Positions 52,633-61,260 of a stretch of DNA of 64,000 nucleotides are shown here, one piece after another. Each line of letters begins with the position of its first letter. Positions within the stretch are counted from its first letter, which is position 1. Source of the DNA: Lewinellaceae bacterium (lineage in GTDB: Bacteria; Bacteroidota; Bacteroidia; Chitinophagales; Saprospiraceae). The position numbers and the translations under genes are program-made. The stretch covers positions 14,203-78,202 of the forward strand of contig JADJSY010000036.1 in the NCBI GenBank assembly GCA_016711435.1, given 5' to 3'. The notes under the pieces are model-generated. The model made no database searches. It was not told the DNA's origin and saw only the letters and a list, made by a program, of their open reading frames with translations.

Positions 52633-53478
52633 ATGGTAATAATAGCAGATTGTGGTTCTACAAAATGCGATTGGCTGCTGCTGCATGGCGGACGCGATCA
52701 GCAGTTGGAAAACACCGTAGGGTTCAGCCCCTTCTTCCATACAACAGAAGAAATCAAAACCATTGTGCAGGAACAACTGGCGCCTAAACTCAAAGTGAAG
52801 GACGTAAAAGAAATATTTTTTTACGGTACCGGCGTACACGACGAGCACCGCGCAGAAATCGTGGAGTTGGCCTTGAAGGCAGTTTTCCCGAGTGCCAAAG
52901 TGGAGGTAGAGCACGACCTGCTGGCGGCAGCCCGCGCTACCTGCGGGCGAACTGCGGGCATCTGCTGCATCCTCGGTACAGGCTCGAACAGCTGCTATTA
53001 CGATGGCAATAAAATTCTGGATAACGTCCCGTCGTTGGGCTGGTTGCTGGGCGATGAAGGCAGCGGCACCCACCTGGGTAAAGCGCTGTTGCGCGCGAAG
53101 TTTTACCGGGAGCTGCCATCCGATCTGAATACCGCTTTCGATGAAGCATACCCGGAAGGCATGGATGCCATCAAGGATCGCATCTATGAAAAAGGCGCCA
53201 ATGCTTACCTGGCTACCTTTACCCGTTTCCTCGGCGACAACCTGCAACACCCGTTCATACGCGAAATGGTAGCCGCGTGCCTGGGAGAGTTTTTAGATCG
53301 CCAGGCATGTAAATACAATGGTTATCAATATGTCCCGGTGCATTTTGTGGGTTCTATTGCCTACCATTTTCAGGAAATTCTGGTCAAATGTATGGAAGAC
53401 CGCAAACTCAAAGCCGGTACCATCATTCGCAAACCCATTTATCAGTTGGCTGATTACCACATGCACCCGACCGATTGA
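52633..53478 (+). CDS. BadF/BadG/BcrA-type ATPase, N-acetylglucosamine kinase-like
   Basis: The start at 52633 (MVIIADCGSTKCDWLLLHGG) is preferred; the ORF from 52546 only adds translated repeat. 281 residues of the ASKHA fold: phosphate-1 loop ADCGSTKCDW (5-14), phosphate-2 CCILGTGSNSCYYDG, and the adenosine segment LGWLLGDEGSGTHLGK. The closing region HFVGSIAYHFQEIL is also family-like. Such proteins phosphorylate N-acetylglucosamine, or activate dehydratases. The amino-sugar kinase reading is favoured in Bacteroidota, where this family is common, but is not proven. pfkA follows after 59 bp and could be co-transcribed. Confidence 0.82.
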   Translation: MVIIADCGSTKCDWLLLHGGRDQQLENTVGFSPFFHTTEEIKTIVQEQLAPKLKVKDVKEIFFYGTGVHDEHRAEIVELALKAVFPSAKVEVEHDLLAAARATCGRTAGICCILGTGSNSCYYDGNKILDNVPSLGWLLGDEGSGTHLGKALLRAKFYRELPSDLNTAFDEAYPEGMDAIKDRIYEKGANAYLATFTRFLGDNLQHPFIREMVAACLGEFLDRQACKYNGYQYVPVHFVGSIAYHFQEILVKCMEDRKLKAGTIIRKPIYQLADYHMHPTD

Positions 53479-53537
53479 ACAATTTTTGAGGTAAAAAAAG
53501 TGAGTCCTTCTGTAATGAATGCGACTTTTCTATAACC

Positions 53538-54527
53538 ATGAATAAAGAAATAAAAAGAATTGCAGTCTTCACTTCCGGTGGCGATGCGCCGGGCATGAAT
53601 GCCGCCGTGCGGGCTATTGTGCGCAATGCTTTTAACAACGACCTGCATATATATGGCATCATGCGCGGCTATGAAGGAATGATCGATGGCACTATCAAAC
53701 GTTTGGAAACGACGGATGTCAGCAACATCATTCACAGGGGAGGTACCGTGTTAAAAACGGCTCGCAGTCAACGATTTATGACCCCGGAAGGGCGTAACAA
53801 GGCGTATGAGAACTTAGTGGACAATGATATTGACGCCCTGATTGCCATCGGCGGCAACGGCACATTTACCGGCGCCGTACAGTTTATGAAAGAACACCCG
53901 GATATTCCGGTTGTCGGCATCCCTGGCACCATCGACAATGACCTGTTCGGCACTGATTTTACGGTCGGTTTTGATACGGCTGTGAATACGGCTGTGCAGG
54001 CTGTCGACAAAATCCGCGATACAGCCGACTCGCACAACCGGTTGTTTTTTGTAGAAGTCATGGGCCGGCATTCAGGTTTTATCGCACTGCATACGGCTAT
54101 CGCCGGCGGAGCAGGCGGCGTGATGATCCCGGAAGAGGAGTCGACTATCGAAGATGTGATCAAACTGCTGAAACGCAGCGCAAAACGCTCTAAACTGTTT
54201 AGTATCGTGATTGTAGCCGAAGGCAATCACATGGGTACGGTGTATGATATTGCCAAACTGGTGGAAGGCAAACTCGATTTCTACGACGATATTAAAGTCA
54301 GCGTCATCGGCCACCTGCAACGCGGCGGTTCGCCCAGTTCCTTCGACCGGGTGTTGGCCAGTATTCTCGGTTTTAATGCCGTAGAAGCATTGCTCAACGG
54401 CAAATCAGGCGTAATGATCGGGATCCGCAACAACAATGTGGCCTTCACTCCTTTTGAAGATTCCATCAACAAAAATAAAACAGTCAATAAAGAACTGTTG
54501 CGCATGGCGCATATTCTGGCGCAATAA
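53538..54527 (+). CDS. pfkA: ATP-dependent 6-phosphofructokinase
   Basis: 329 residues. FTSGGDAPGMNAAVRAI (11-27), fructose-6-phosphate site PGTIDNDLFGTD with catalytic Asp133 (129-140), VEVMGRHSGFIAL, and HLQRGGSPSSFDR. The nucleotide loop is GGNGTFTGA (105-113), where most family members, including E. coli PfkA, have GGDGS. The Asp that helps bind Mg-ATP is Asn here. The following Gly is that of ATP-using rather than PPi-using enzymes. It commits fructose-6-phosphate to glycolysis in the cytoplasm and lies 59 bp after the sugar-kinase gene. Confidence 0.93.
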   Translation: MNKEIKRIAVFTSGGDAPGMNAAVRAIVRNAFNNDLHIYGIMRGYEGMIDGTIKRLETTDVSNIIHRGGTVLKTARSQRFMTPEGRNKAYENLVDNDIDALIAIGGNGTFTGAVQFMKEHPDIPVVGIPGTIDNDLFGTDFTVGFDTAVNTAVQAVDKIRDTADSHNRLFFVEVMGRHSGFIALHTAIAGGAGGVMIPEEESTIEDVIKLLKRSAKRSKLFSIVIVAEGNHMGTVYDIAKLVEGKLDFYDDIKVSVIGHLQRGGSPSSFDRVLASILGFNAVEALLNGKSGVMIGIRNNNVAFTPFEDSINKNKTVNKELLRMAHILAQ

Positions 54528-54533
54528 TTCAGG

Positions 54534-54618
54534 GAAGAGGCAAAGGGAATGGAATGCAAAAGGCAATGAGGAATGAGGCAAAATTGGCCACTCGATTCAT
54601 TTTTGCCCTTTGCTTCTT
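54534..54618. repeat. Weak inverted repeat (GGCAAAG word) between pfkA and glpF
   Basis: GAAGAGGCAAAGGG (54534-54547) faces CCCTTTGCTTCTT (54606-54618), 13 matched positions with one gap. The intervening DNA has GGCAAT/GGCAAA words. The right arm reaches the glpF stop. It is the shortest of the intergenic elements, and the word is shared with 58960-59112 and 60168-60262. Confidence 0.5.
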
Positions 54619-55126
54619 AACTCAGTAGCGCCCGGTACACCATCGCGCCGCAAATTCCACCCAATATAGGCCCCACGATCGGAATCCAGGCATAAGCCCA
54701 GTCGGAGCCGCCTTTTCCCGGAATTGGTAAAAGCGCATGGGCGATGCGCGGCCCCAGGTCGCGCGCCGGATTGATGGCATAACCCGTGGTGCCGCCCAGC
54801 GAAAGCCCGATGGATAATACCAAGGCCCCAACGGCTAAGGGGTTAAGGCCCTCTGCAAAGCGGTTGGCGCCCAATGCCGACAGTCCGAACAGCAATACAA
54901 ATGTGCCGATAAACTCGCTGATGAGATTGCCGGTCGTGTGGCGCACGGCGGGCGCCGTACAGAACACAGCGAGTTTGCTTGCCGGGTCGGCTGTGCGCGC
55001 CCAGTGTGGCAAATATTGCAACCAGACCAGCGCGGCCCCCAACATGGCGCCCAGCAACTGAGCCGACACGTACGTACCCACATTTTCCCAGGGAAATTGC
55101 CCGGTAGCTGCCAGGGCCAGCGTCAC
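54617..55126 (-). CDS. glpF: Aquaglyceroporin (GlpF-like), C-terminal part (frameshifted)
   Basis: 169 codons: TLALAATGQFPWENVGTYVS follows the first NPA box, which in this frame reads SGAHLNPAV just upstream of the assigned ATG. The second box is NPARDLGPR (about residue 120), whose Asp after NPAR is typical of glycerol-conducting channels. Membrane segments include LISEFIGTFVLLFGLSALG and VGALVLSIGLSLGGTTGYAI. It conducts glycerol and small solutes across the inner membrane. Confidence 0.88.
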   Translation of the reverse strand: MTLALAATGQFPWENVGTYVSAQLLGAMLGAALVWLQYLPHWARTADPASKLAVFCTAPAVRHTTGNLISEFIGTFVLLFGLSALGANRFAEGLNPLAVGALVLSIGLSLGGTTGYAINPARDLGPRIAHALLPIPGKGGSDWAYAWIPIVGPILGGICGAMVYRALLS

Positions 55127-55325
55127 AGCCGGGTTGAGATGCGCCCCGCTCGTGTGCCCCTACTGCAAACACGCCGAATGTGACAGCCAGCGCCCACCCG
55201 ACGGTAATGACGATCCAGCCGGAATTTTCATTTTTGGTGTCTTTGAGCACGACGCCGGCCACAACGCCGTCGCCGAGCAGAATGAGCAGGGCTGTGCCGC
55301 GGAATTCAGCGAGGAAATTAGTCAT
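54843..55325 (-). CDS. glpF: Aquaglyceroporin (GlpF-like), N-terminal part (frameshifted)
   Basis: Starts MTNFLAEFRGTALLILLGDG with GVVAGVVLKDTKNENSGWIV and TVGWALAVTFGVFAVGAH, the first membrane segments of an MIP channel. The frame then reads out of phase (ERGASQPGCDAG). Dropping one base near 55158 (GGGGCACACGAGCGGGG) gives VGAHSGAHLNPAVTLALA and rejoins the 54617-55126 frame. The restored protein is about 236 residues. Only the part from 55325 to about 55158 is genuine here. Confidence 0.8.
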   Translation of the reverse strand: MTNFLAEFRGTALLILLGDGVVAGVVLKDTKNENSGWIVITVGWALAVTFGVFAVGAHERGASQPGCDAGPGSYRAISLGKCGYVRVGSVAGRHVGGRAGLVAIFATLGAHSRPGKQTRCVLYGARRAPHDRQSHQRVYRHICIAVRTVGIGRQPLCRGP

Positions 55326-55627
55326 TGTTATTAGTTATTTGTTATTAGTTATCAGTGTGGTAGCGTTTGGTATTCAGTTATTGGTTATCCGTTATTAGTT
55401 ATCAGTGTGGCAGCGTTTGGTATTTAGTTATTGGTTATCCGTTATTAGTTATCAGTGTGGTAGAGTTTGGTATTAGTTAGGTTCCGTTACAAAGTCAGTG
55501 TGGTAAGCTTGGCAGTGCGCCACAAAAACAGCGACCAAACTCAACCACACTGATAACGAATAACGGATAACCAAACACTAAATACCAAACGCTGCCACAC
55601 TGATAACCAATAACCGATAACCAATAA
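55326..55627. repeat. Largest word-type inverted repeat: 50-bp direct repeats inside each arm
   Basis: The left side has three 50-bp direct repeats at 55341, 55391 and 55441 (GTTATTAGTTATCAGTGTGG + TAGCGTTTGGTAT...GGTTATCC). The right side (55534-55627) holds nearly two copies in reverse complement, also with 50-bp period (CCACACTGATAAC at 55545 and 55595). The arms thus pair in more than one register. It fills the gap between secDF and glpF (tandem, minus strand). The same words occur at 23198-23374. Confidence 0.85.
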
Positions 55628-55668
55628 CGAACGCGGAAGGTACAATGTCCCAAATAAATTCACGCCAT

Positions 55669-55705
55669 AAAAAAACCTCCTTCCGGATGAATCCGAAAGG
55701 AGGTT
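55669..55705 (-). terminator. Intrinsic terminator of secDF
   Basis: AACCTCCTTCCGGAT (55674-55688), loop GA, ATCCGAAAGGAGGTT (55691-55705), 15 bp with one C/A mismatch, followed on the minus strand by seven U. It lies about 73 bp past the secDF stop at 55778. Confidence 0.85.
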
Positions 55706-55777
55706 TTGAATATAGAAAAATACCTGCTAAACGCACACCTTATTTCGCTTTTGCCGTTTTGGCTGGGAGGTTCTGCT

Positions 55778-56809
55778 TTAGGCGCTAAAATCCTTCTTCA
55801 GAAAGACATCTTCTTTGGTGAAATCCACCACCAAAGCCGAAGCCACGAAAACGGAAGAATAAGTACCGAACAGGATACCGATAAACATACCGAATGCGAA
55901 ACCGCGGATAGCGCCGCCGCCGAATACCAGCAACAACAGGGTAACAACAACGATGGTACCCGATGTAATCAAGGTACGGCTCAGCGTGGTGTTAATCGCC
56001 ATGTTGAGTACTTCTTCTTTCGGTTGCCCGGCGTATTTATGGATAAACTCGCGGATACGGTCATAAACGATAACAGTATCGTTCACCGAGAAACCGATTA
56101 CAGTCAGGATACAGGCAATGATAGCCTGGTCAATTTCCAAAGAGAATGGCACAAGACCATGCAACAAAGTGAAGAACGTCAGGGTAATCAGCACGTCGTG
56201 GAACAAAGCCAATACGGCGCCCAAGGAGAACTGCCAGCGGCGGAAACGGATCAGCAAATACAGGAAGATCAAGACCAAAGCCCAGATACCCGCTTTTACA
56301 GAAGAATCCCGGATGTCGTCGGCTACAGTGGGGCCTACCTGGCTGGATGAAGTGATATGGGTACCCGAGCCGTCCGTTCTTTTAAAATTGGCCAACTCGC
56401 TGTTGACACCTGCTTTGGTAAGACCTTCGTGCAGTTTGGTGATCACACGGTCTGCAACATCGGGGCCTTGCTCGTTGATGAGGTAAGAGGTCGTGATGTT
56501 GTAGGTGTTGTCCGTATTGACGGCTTTGATGACGGGGTTGCCGCCGAATGATTCGGTTAAAGGTCCGCGCAGTTGCTCGATTTCAACAGGCTGCTCAAAT
56601 TGTACGTTGTATGAATTACCGCCTTTAAAATCGACGCCCAATTCAAAACCGCGCATAAAGAAGGAAACTACGCCAATCACCGATGATTGCAATGGAGAAA
56701 GCATAAGGCGTATTTGCGTTTGCCGATCCAGTCGTAATGGAAACCTACGAGCCAGTTTTCCGACCAAGGGAAACTGTAACTCAGTGTTTTGCCGCGCTCC
56801 AGCCACCAT
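55778..56809 (-). CDS. secF: Protein translocase SecDF, SecF part (frameshifted fusion)
   Basis: The genuine sequence begins near VVSFFMRGFELGVDFKGGNS; the 50 residues before it are out of frame. SecF hallmarks: ELGVDFKGGNSYNVQF, then SSVKAGIWALVLIFLYLLIR, VIGFSVNDTVIVYDRIRE and NTTLSRTLITSGT, with six membrane segments. The SecD frame at 56677-58821 runs to WIGKRKYA; adding one base near 56711 fuses the two (KYALMLSPLQSSVIGVVSFF). A single SecDF polypeptide is usual in Bacteroidota. It helps pull secreted proteins, including the T9SS cargo here, across the inner membrane. Confidence 0.92.
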   Translation of the reverse strand: MVAGARQNTELQFPLVGKLARRFPLRLDRQTQIRLMLSPLQSSVIGVVSFFMRGFELGVDFKGGNSYNVQFEQPVEIEQLRGPLTESFGGNPVIKAVNTDNTYNITTSYLINEQGPDVADRVITKLHEGLTKAGVNSELANFKRTDGSGTHITSSSQVGPTVADDIRDSSVKAGIWALVLIFLYLLIRFRRWQFSLGAVLALFHDVLITLTFFTLLHGLVPFSLEIDQAIIACILTVIGFSVNDTVIVYDRIREFIHKYAGQPKEEVLNMAINTTLSRTLITSGTIVVVTLLLLVFGGGAIRGFAFGMFIGILFGTYSSVFVASALVVDFTKEDVFLKKDFSA

Positions 56810-58821
56810 TCGGTGATATAGCGTCCTACGAGTACTGCGGTGAACAAAGAGGTCAGAACACCTACCGTCAGTACGGTACCGAAACCTTTGATCGGACCTA
56901 AACCGAAATAAATCAGTACAACTGCCGTCAGCAAAGTGGTGATGTTTGCATCGAGAATGGCAGGTAGTGCTCGTCCAAAACCGACTTCAACCGCCTTGCC
57001 CATGGATAAACCGCCCCGGATTTCTTCCCGGATACGTTCATAAATAATAACGTTGGCATCCACTGCGGAAGCGAGTGTCAGGACGATACCCGCGATGCCC
57101 GGCAAGGTCAATACCGTTCCCAAAGAAGCCAGCGTTCCGAGCAGGAAAAAGATGTTGGCCAGCAAAGCGATGACACTCACCCAGCCACCGCGATTGTAAT
57201 AAGCCACCATAAACACGCACAGAAACAGTACGGACAAAATCATGGTAAACAGCGACCGGTTGATGTTGTCGGCGCCCAGTGATGGTCCTACCTGGCTTTC
57301 CTGTACAATACGTGTACCGGCGGGAAGTTTACCCACCTGCAGGATACTGGAAAGGTCTTTCGCTTCATCGACGCTGAAATTGCCGGTGATGGACGAATTG
57401 CCGCCGGTAATCGGGTTGATAACGCGGGGAGCACTTACTACTTCGTCGTCGAGTACGATCGCAATTTCGCGGTTGCCGTTATCGGCCGCTTTTTTGGTCA
57501 GATCGGCCCATATTTTTGCGCCGTCATTGTTCATGGACAGGCTCACGGTTACTTCGCCGGAAGTAGGATCCGGTTGCTCGCTGGCATTAGTAACTACCGA
57601 GCCGTCGAGCGGAGCGAGGTCTGAATTGCGTACTTTTTTGATAGCATACAATTCGTATTTGCCTATCATGGTATTGCCTTCAATACCGTCGTCTTCAACG
57701 GGTTTCTGGCTCCAGCGGAATTCCAGGTCAGCCGGAAACAAAACTTTTATCTCCGGACGGGCAAGGTATTCGTTGATGACGCGCATTTTATTTTTATCGG
57801 CGTAACCGATCAGCGCGCTACCTCCCTGACCATTTACGGTCAGTAAAGACAACAATGGGCCGCCTGCCTGTTGGGTAGGGTCGAGCGGACGCTCAGTGAT
57901 GCGCATTTCTTTCGGCTGCGTCGTATCCGGCTGTCCGTCGGCGCCGTTCGGGAAAACGTAAGACGTGTCTTTCACCATTTGAGGCTGCAGCACGGTGGTG
58001 TCGCCGGCAAGAAGGGCTTTCAGTTTCTGGTCGGCGCCCATCAGGCCTTGCGAAATACCTTCGTCGCTGATACGGTAAGTGTCCCAGAATTCGAGTTTGG
58101 CGGAACGCTGCAACATGGTGCGGGCGCGTTCCGGGTTGTCGATACCGGGCAATTCCACAAGAATCAGGTCGCGCGCTGCGTCGAGGCTGACGTTCGGTTG
58201 AACCACACCGAGTTTGTCGATACGTTGTTTCAGACGTTTGAACGTTTCGTCCACCGTGCTGTTGGCCAGTGTACGAAGCGTGCGCACCACATCGGCATTC
58301 GGAGAATCGAAGTTGATCTGGCCTTTCAGGCTTTCATTACGGGCAAAAAGGGAGGCCAGTGGTTTGCCGCCGCCTTCTTCCTGCCATGCCTGTGCAAAAA
58401 GGGTGATATAATCCGCTTGTTCTGTTTTCTGACGTTCCGTGGCTTTATCCAGCGCTTTTGCGAGCACAGGGTCAGGCGTATTGCCGGCCAGGTTTTTTAT
58501 GAAGTCGCGCAAGTCAACCTGCAGCAATACGTTCATACCGCCTTTCAGGTCAAGGCCCATTGCCAACTGACTCTTTTTCAGATCGGCATAAGTGAATTTT
58601 TTGATCAGCGGAATGGAAAAAACAGTTTCCGTGGAGAGTGAGTCCAGGTATTCGCTGTAATGGGTGCGCCAGCCCACATTGGGCTCGCTGGCTGACATCT
58701 GGTCAGCATAGCGCTTGGCCTGGTTCTCAATGTTGTTCGTCGGGATGACGAGCGCAAACTGGTACAGACACACTACGGTGAGCGCAATGAAGAAAAATCT
58801 AACAACGCCTTTGCTTTGCAT
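56677..58821 (-). CDS. secD: Protein translocase SecDF, SecD part (frameshifted fusion)
   Basis: 714 codons, genuine to WIGKRKYA. N-terminal membrane anchor (FFIALTVVCLYQFALVI), the SecD entry QLAMGLDLKGGMNVLLQVDL, a long periplasmic domain with LIGYADKNKM and GDLDILV-free SecD folds (LPGIDNPERARTMLQRSAKL), then the membrane domain AFVGPSLGADNINRSL-like (VGPSLGADNINRSLF), VLTLPGIAGIVLTLASAVDA, NVIIYERIREEIRGG and FGLGPIKGFGTVLTVGVLTS. It uses the proton gradient with SecYEG. A repeat-filled gap of about 290 bp separates its start from the LD-carboxypeptidase stop. Confidence 0.93.
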   Translation of the reverse strand: MQSKGVVRFFFIALTVVCLYQFALVIPTNNIENQAKRYADQMSASEPNVGWRTHYSEYLDSLSTETVFSIPLIKKFTYADLKKSQLAMGLDLKGGMNVLLQVDLRDFIKNLAGNTPDPVLAKALDKATERQKTEQADYITLFAQAWQEEGGGKPLASLFARNESLKGQINFDSPNADVVRTLRTLANSTVDETFKRLKQRIDKLGVVQPNVSLDAARDLILVELPGIDNPERARTMLQRSAKLEFWDTYRISDEGISQGLMGADQKLKALLAGDTTVLQPQMVKDTSYVFPNGADGQPDTTQPKEMRITERPLDPTQQAGGPLLSLLTVNGQGGSALIGYADKNKMRVINEYLARPEIKVLFPADLEFRWSQKPVEDDGIEGNTMIGKYELYAIKKVRNSDLAPLDGSVVTNASEQPDPTSGEVTVSLSMNNDGAKIWADLTKKAADNGNREIAIVLDDEVVSAPRVINPITGGNSSITGNFSVDEAKDLSSILQVGKLPAGTRIVQESQVGPSLGADNINRSLFTMILSVLFLCVFMVAYYNRGGWVSVIALLANIFFLLGTLASLGTVLTLPGIAGIVLTLASAVDANVIIYERIREEIRGGLSMGKAVEVGFGRALPAILDANITTLLTAVVLIYFGLGPIKGFGTVLTVGVLTSLFTAVLVGRYITEWWLERGKTLSYSFPWSENWLVGFHYDWIGKRKYALCFLHCNHR

Positions 58822-58959
58822 ACTTCGTTCGTAAATAATTGACCGAATAAGGTTTTACACTTTATGACCGAAAAACGGAGGTTTTTCGTACTTTCCCAAA
58901 AAAGTGCGCAAATATAGAGAGATTGGAGGAAATCAAAGGTTTTAAGAAGAAAATATACT

Positions 58960-59112
58960 GACAGGCAAAAGGCAAAGGGCAAACGTGCAAAAGGCAAAAA
59001 GCAAAAAGCAAAGGGCAAACGCGCAAAAGACAATGAATCAATGCTATAAATTGCCTTTTGCCCCTTGCTTTTTGCCCTTTGTTTGCCCCTTGCCCTTTGT
59101 CTTTTGCCTTTT
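58960..59112. repeat. Inverted repeat (GGCAAAA word) upstream of secDF
   Basis: Left 58960-59031: ACAGGCAAAAGGCAAAGGGC-type words. Right 59050-59112: TTGCCTTTTGCCCCTTGC-type words, ending at the LD-carboxypeptidase stop (59111). The loop is about 18 nt. A 178-codon minus frame through it (58773-59309) is an artefact. Confidence 0.85.
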
Positions 59113-59572
59113 ATAAAACTGCTGTTTCCAACAACGTCAACCGCCCCAGCGTAGCGTCGAATGCTGCCTGAATACCATACGGAAAGGTCATTTGGTGCGC
59201 AACATGGCCGAAAGGCATGCCATATACTACAGGAATGCCCAAACTGCCCAATCTGTCGCGCAGTGTTTCGGGCAGGGTGAGGGAGGCGGAGTCGCCTTTC
59301 GGTTTGCAATCTGCAAAAACGCCCAGCACGATGCCCGCCGCCCGCGCCAGGTCGCTGCCCTGCAGCAGCTGCGTCAGCATCCGGTCGATGCGATAAGGCT
59401 GTTCTCCCACATCTTCGATAAACACAATTTTGTCTTTGTAGGAAGGCGCAAAGGGCGTCCCCACCAGCGCAGCCAGTAAAGTCAGGTTGCCGCCGCTGAG
59501 CCTCCCGGTGGCCTGCCCCGGCGTAATCACAAACGGCTGATAAGCGTCATCCCCCCGGCAGGTCGGCAGCAA
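59111..59572 (-). CDS. LD-carboxypeptidase (S66 family), C-terminal part (frameshifted)
   Basis: Carries GRLSGGNLTLLAALVGTPFA, the catalytic Glu region KIVFIEDVGEQPYRIDRM and the catalytic His region GMPFGHVAHQMTFPYG, complete to the stop. It joins upstream through a G6 run (59551-59556 on the plus strand as C6): one G fewer gives DLPGDDAYQPFVITPG. S66 enzymes trim the D-Ala from murein tetrapeptides or hydrolyse microcin-type conjugates. Confidence 0.88.
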   Translation of the reverse strand: MLPTCRGDDAYQPFVITPGQATGRLSGGNLTLLAALVGTPFAPSYKDKIVFIEDVGEQPYRIDRMLTQLLQGSDLARAAGIVLGVFADCKPKGDSASLTLPETLRDRLGSLGIPVVYGMPFGHVAHQMTFPYGIQAAFDATLGRLTLLETAVL

Positions 59573-60159
59573 CCGGAATACGTACTGTATATTCGGCCAC
59601 AGGTTCCATCAGTACCGAGCGGAAATGCCGCAGCGTGTTTTCCGGGAAAATCCGAAGCGGCTACCGGCCCGTGAAAAGTGACCAGCCCCGTATGCTGCCC
59701 GATAGCCAGGTGCAACGCCGTGACATCGCTGTAACCAATGAACACTTTTGGATGCCGGCGAATCAGGTCGAAGTCGATATACGGCAACAAACGGCTACAG
59801 CCGTATCCGCCCCTGATACACCAGACAGCGTCGATGGCAGGATTGCTGAAAGCCCAGTGCAAATCCTCCAGGCGTTGGGCGTCCGAACCGGCGAGGTAAC
59901 CGTTTTGGGCGTGTAAATGGACCGATTCTTTGACATTGAAGCCCAGCGCAGCCAGGTTCTGCTGCGCTGCTGCTAATTTTTCTGCTGAAAACGGGCTGGC
60001 CGGCGCAATCAGGCCAATGGTCATGCCTGCGCGAAGCCTGGGCGGTTTGTGCAGTTTGACGGTAGGTCCACGGATCTGTTTTTTCCATAAAACGAAGCGC
60101 CGGAACACCTGATGCAAGTGCCGCCATTCCGGTGGTTTTAAAAAAGTACGGCGTTGCAT
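59527..60159 (-). CDS. LD-carboxypeptidase (S66 family), N-terminal part (frameshifted)
   Basis: Start at 60159 (MQRRTFLKPPEWRHLHQVFR); the longer frame from 60270 translates the repeat. Typical S66 opening RLRAGMTIGLIAPASPFSAE, then DAVWCIRGGYGCSRLLPYID and nucleophile Ser in FIGYSDVTALHLAI. The frame is good to SDFPGK at about 59643. A second indel in an A4 run there moves to another frame (NTLRHFRSVLMEPVAEYTVR), which continues to the G6 run. Two homopolymer indels thus break one gene of about 350 codons. QRRTFLK resembles a twin-arginine motif but no hydrophobic segment follows. Confidence 0.82.
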   Translation of the reverse strand: MQRRTFLKPPEWRHLHQVFRRFVLWKKQIRGPTVKLHKPPRLRAGMTIGLIAPASPFSAEKLAAAQQNLAALGFNVKESVHLHAQNGYLAGSDAQRLEDLHWAFSNPAIDAVWCIRGGYGCSRLLPYIDFDLIRRHPKVFIGYSDVTALHLAIGQHTGLVTFHGPVAASDFPGKHAAAFPLGTDGTCGRIYSTYSGCCRPAGGMTLISRL

Positions 60160-60167
60160 AGGTATAA

Positions 60168-60262
60168 AGGGCAAAAAGCAAAGGGCAAAGTGCAAAAGGC
60201 AAGGGCAAAGAACCAATGCGTTAAATTGCCCTTTGCTTTTTTGCCTTTGCCTTTGCCTTTTT
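60168..60262. repeat. Inverted repeat (GGCAAAA word) between acyltransferase and LD-carboxypeptidase
   Basis: Left 60168-60210: AAGGGCAAAAAGCAAAGGGC-type words. Right 60226-60262: TTGCCCTTTGCTTTTTTGCC-type words, loop about 15 nt. It is the same word family as 58960-59112, flanking the other end of the same gene. Confidence 0.85.
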
Positions 60263-60272
60263 ACCGGCATGC

Positions 60273-61260
60273 TTATATTTTAATGTAAATCTTCCGCACA
60301 TACAACCACCGGCAAACCAGCCAGTAACATATAGGCAAAAGCAAACAGGAACGAACTGAATTCCGCCCCTTCAATGGGTTTGAAAAACGTGTTGTAAATC
60401 CAGCCTGCCGCGCTGATCGTTTCCGTGCCGCTGGTCCAGCGGATGGCCGAAAGGGACATGATGAGCGCTTCGGAAAAAACATACGCAAACAAGGCATTGG
60501 CCCCGAAAGCCAGGAAAAAGCCTGCGCCGTTGCGCCAGCCGCGCACATCGAGCAGCCACACGCTGGCGGCCAGCCCGATCATGGAAATGCCGCCGGCATA
60601 GAGCACATAAGAACTGGTCCAGAGTTTTTTATTGATCGGGAAAAACAGGTCCCAGGTCAGCCCAATAAAACCGCAAATCAACCCGAAAACCAGCAGGTCG
60701 CGCACCAGCAGGTCTTTCTGCTGCGAGCGGTATGCCAGCAATTCGCCGCTGAGCCAGCCTAAAATAACGGTTACGATAGCCGGCAGCGTGCTGAGCAAAC
60801 CTTCCGGGTCGAAACCTATGCCGTCGCCGTGGTACAAATGGCTGTCGCCGAACAACATCAGGTCGAGCACACGCACGGCATTGGTATGCAGGCCGTAAGG
60901 ATCGCCGCCCATCAGCGGAAATTTCCATAAAATGGCCCAGTAAAGCAGTAAAATACCCGCTGAAACCCAGATCAGCATGCGCCGGTTCAAGGTGAGCACC
61001 AATACCGAGCCTAAGCCGTAACCCAGTGCAAGCCGTTGCGGCACACCCATAATACGCCAGCTGTCCCAGTCTTTCCAGTAGTAAGGGAATTTGTTGAGCA
61101 AGAGCCCGATCACAACAACAGCGCGGTGCGCCGGAGGATTTTCCAGCCTACTTCTGACGACCACTTGCGTTGGTATTTCCCGAAAGCAAACCACATGGAA
61201 ACGCCGATGATGAACATAAAAGAAGGAAACACCAGGTCGGTCGGGGTGCATCCGTGCCAT
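60273..61260 (-). CDS. Membrane acyltransferase (HGSNAT/DUF5009-like), C-terminal part (frameshifted)
   Basis: Genuine from about 61110 (VVIGLLLNKFPYYWKDWDSW) to near 60320. Multiple membrane segments: GVPQRLALGYGLGSVLVLTL, LSTLPAIVTVILGWLSGELL, FFLAFGANALFAYVFSEALI. A second shift near 60320 restores the natural C-terminus WLYVRKIYIKI with the stop at 60273; as it stands the frame ends at 60280 in CAEDLH. Family members transfer acetyl groups to amino-sugars across membranes. The substrate here is unknown. Confidence 0.8.

Noticed and set aside
55341..55490. CRISPR-like direct repeats
   Set aside because: 50-bp units abut one another and appear inverted downstream; they are part of an inverted-repeat element.
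58773..59309. 178-codon minus-strand frame
   Set aside because: Reads through the GGCAAAA inverted repeat and overlaps the real carboxypeptidase and secDF ends.
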